Origin: Lepturacanthus savala
Taxonomy: Eukaryota > Chordata > Actinopteri > Scombriformes > Trichiuridae
Direction of reading: 5' to 3'
Assembly: GCA_030544235.1 (NCBI GenBank)
Contig: CM060465.1
Location: 32,096,988-32,160,987, forward strand
DNA: 64,000 nucleotides
The notes beneath the pieces were generated by a model, which saw only the letters and a program-made list of their open reading frames with translations, did no database searches and was not told where the DNA came from. A program made the translations under genes and the position numbers. Of the stretch, positions 63,111 to 64,000 are shown one piece after another; the stretch's first letter is position 1, and every line of letters begins with the position of its first letter.

Positions 63111-63922
63111 TCAACGGATCCTCTTTCGTGGGGTTTGTTCCACCTTGATGGGAGATTTGGAAGGATGGCAAGCGCTCATATCGCTGCATCTATCGGCAGC
63201 CCTCTTTCGTTTCACGAAGAAGTCTGTGGAAAGAAGAAATGCAGTTTAAACACACGCGAAAAATCTATCTGGAGGTGAAATTACGCAGAGCGAAATCGGC
63301 GAAATCCGCTTCGGATCTCGGATCCTCACGCAGCGCCGCATGTGTGTGAGATTCCCATCTATTAAAAAGACTATTTACCTGTGATGTGCGTGTTGTTGTT
63401 GTCAGTAGTGGCCGATCTCCTGCGCCTCGCGCACGGGGCTTGTTGCGGAGTCCGCTTCCCTGAGTTGAGCCTGTCCGTGCGGTTCTCCTGGTTCACCTCC
63501 GCCGGGGACGCGGCGCCGCTGCTTTCGGGCGCCGCCAAACGCTCCAGCACGTCCGCGCGAGGGGTCTCCGGCTCGGCGGCGGCGGCGGCGGAGGAGTCCG
63601 AGGAGGGCCTTTGCTTCACGGGCGTCGCGGGCACGGTCGTCCGGCTCCTGTCGTTCTGGTAAAACGCCGGGGTCTTATCCGCGGGGATCTCTTCCCACTT
63701 GTAATCCCCATCCAGCGGGGTGTTGGCGTCGAAATTAAAATTCCACCTCTGCTGATCCCGTTCGGAAATCTCCCGCAGCTTGGCTTTCATCTCCCGGTTC
63801 AGCTCGTCGTGATCCATCGGTCCGAAGAGGTTGCGGCAGACGCTGGTGCGTCTGTGGAGAGGGAAGGTCCTCCTGGCCACCAGCCGCTCCAGCGCGATGC
63901 TCGATAACTGGACGTTAGACAT
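63111..63922 (-). CDS. cdkn1c: cyclin-dependent kinase inhibitor 1C (p57Kip2), two coding exons
   Basis: Nuclear CIP/KIP inhibitor that binds cyclin-CDK complexes and blocks G1/S progression. The coding sequence joins 63922-63379 (exon 1) to 63223-63111 (exon 2) and gives 218 residues. The start is the only ATG in frame; the frame is open upstream without an ATG, and a G sits at -3. The N-terminal kinase-inhibitory domain covers residues ~12-90. It includes the cyclin-docking motif RNLFG (30-34), WNFNF (60-64) and AFY (86-88), the CDK-ATP-pocket segment in this family. A Ser/Ala/Pro-rich linker follows, shorter than the PAPA region of mammals. The end, ITDFFVKRKR...VEQTPRKRIR, nearly matches human p57 (ISDFFAKRKR...VEQTPRKRLR, from memory) rather than p27. 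It includes a PIP-like/NLS segment and the QT-box Thr212. The C-terminus makes p57 much more likely than p27 (cdkn1b). Which teleost paralogue (a or b) cannot be decided here. Confidence 0.95.
63224..63378 (-). other. cdkn1c: cdkn1c intron 1 (155 bp, phase 1)
   Basis: On the minus strand exon 1 ends ATCACAG and is followed by the donor GTAAATAG. The acceptor reads TTTCTTTCCACAG before ACTTCTTC. Joining the two restores codon GAC (Asp182) and gives the family motif ITDFF. Without splicing the frame stops two codons after the donor, so the intron is needed for the conserved C-terminus. Confidence 0.93.
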
Positions 63923-64000
63923 CTCCGAAATCTCTCCAGTAGAAGCCCGAAAAAAAATCACACACAACACGGAATAAAAGATGCGGATTGATCCCCGGTG
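63270..64000. promoter_or_regulatory. CpG-rich island over cdkn1c exon 1
   Basis: CpG dinucleotides are dense through this stretch, for example around 63,500-63,620 where GCC/GGC triplets encode the Ala-rich linker. The ~60 kb to the left is AT-rich and CpG-poor. Such islands usually mark the 5' end of vertebrate housekeeping and cell-cycle genes. Confidence 0.6.
63923..64000 (-). other. cdkn1c: cdkn1c 5' leader, cut by the window edge
   Basis: This is the sequence just upstream of the ATG. It contains no upstream ATG in the coding frame and a T8 run about 25 nt before the start. The transcription start and core promoter are not visible and probably lie beyond base 64,000. Confidence 0.6.

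Noticed and set aside
63923..63970. Longer cdkn1c N-terminus starting at 63,970
   Set aside because: The upstream codon is GTG, not ATG, and the family's protein begins at the MSNVQL methionine.

Overview
The window looks like teleost fish nuclear DNA. It is AT-rich and non-operonic, with many AC/TG microsatellites and several dispersed repeat types typical of ray-finned fish: Tc1/mariner, hAT and TTAA-type MITEs, and LINE 3' tails. Only one protein-coding gene can be supported. It lies at the right-hand end on the minus strand, from about 61.84 kb to beyond the window edge, and is a CIP/KIP cyclin-dependent kinase inhibitor, cdkn1c (p57Kip2). Its two coding exons, two introns (the second just after the stop codon) and a 3'UTR exon can be read directly. 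Only the last 78 bases of upstream leader are present, so the promoter is outside.

The remaining ~61 kb is a gene-poor 3' flank. From left to right: 0-18 kb is mostly non-coding DNA with hAT, Tc1 and LINE remnants and a 94-bp AC microsatellite. 18.7-19.7 kb is a repeat-free block that resembles conserved non-coding sequence. 20-24.5 kb contains AT-rich DNA. 24.5-33 kb holds three MITE types and more enhancer-like blocks. One MITE (31,978-32,853) carries a second repeat nested inside it and sits between two copies of a ~108-bp non-repetitive sequence. 35-41 kb includes a pair of direct repeats 2.75 kb apart. 46.5-49.1 kb holds a hAT MITE, a ~31-bp-unit minisatellite with a higher-order ~333-bp repeat, and a decayed LINE reverse-transcriptase C-terminus. 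50-54.7 kb has two further copies of the ~500-bp Tc1-like MITE and enhancer-like blocks. 54.9-57.5 kb is AT-rich with a duplicated ~450-550-bp segment. 58-61.8 kb leads into the cdkn1c 3' end and again resembles regulatory sequence.

Most open frames in the flank are short, mutually overlapping, or read through microsatellites and minisatellites, and I do not call them genes. I looked for exons of kcnq1 (the mammalian neighbour of CDKN1C) and recognised none. I did not find a convincing new biological system. The most useful leads are the minisatellite next to the LINE, the duplicated enhancer-like sequence split by a nested transposon, and the family of five Tc1-like MITE copies. All conservation statements are inferences from sequence texture; no alignment was run.
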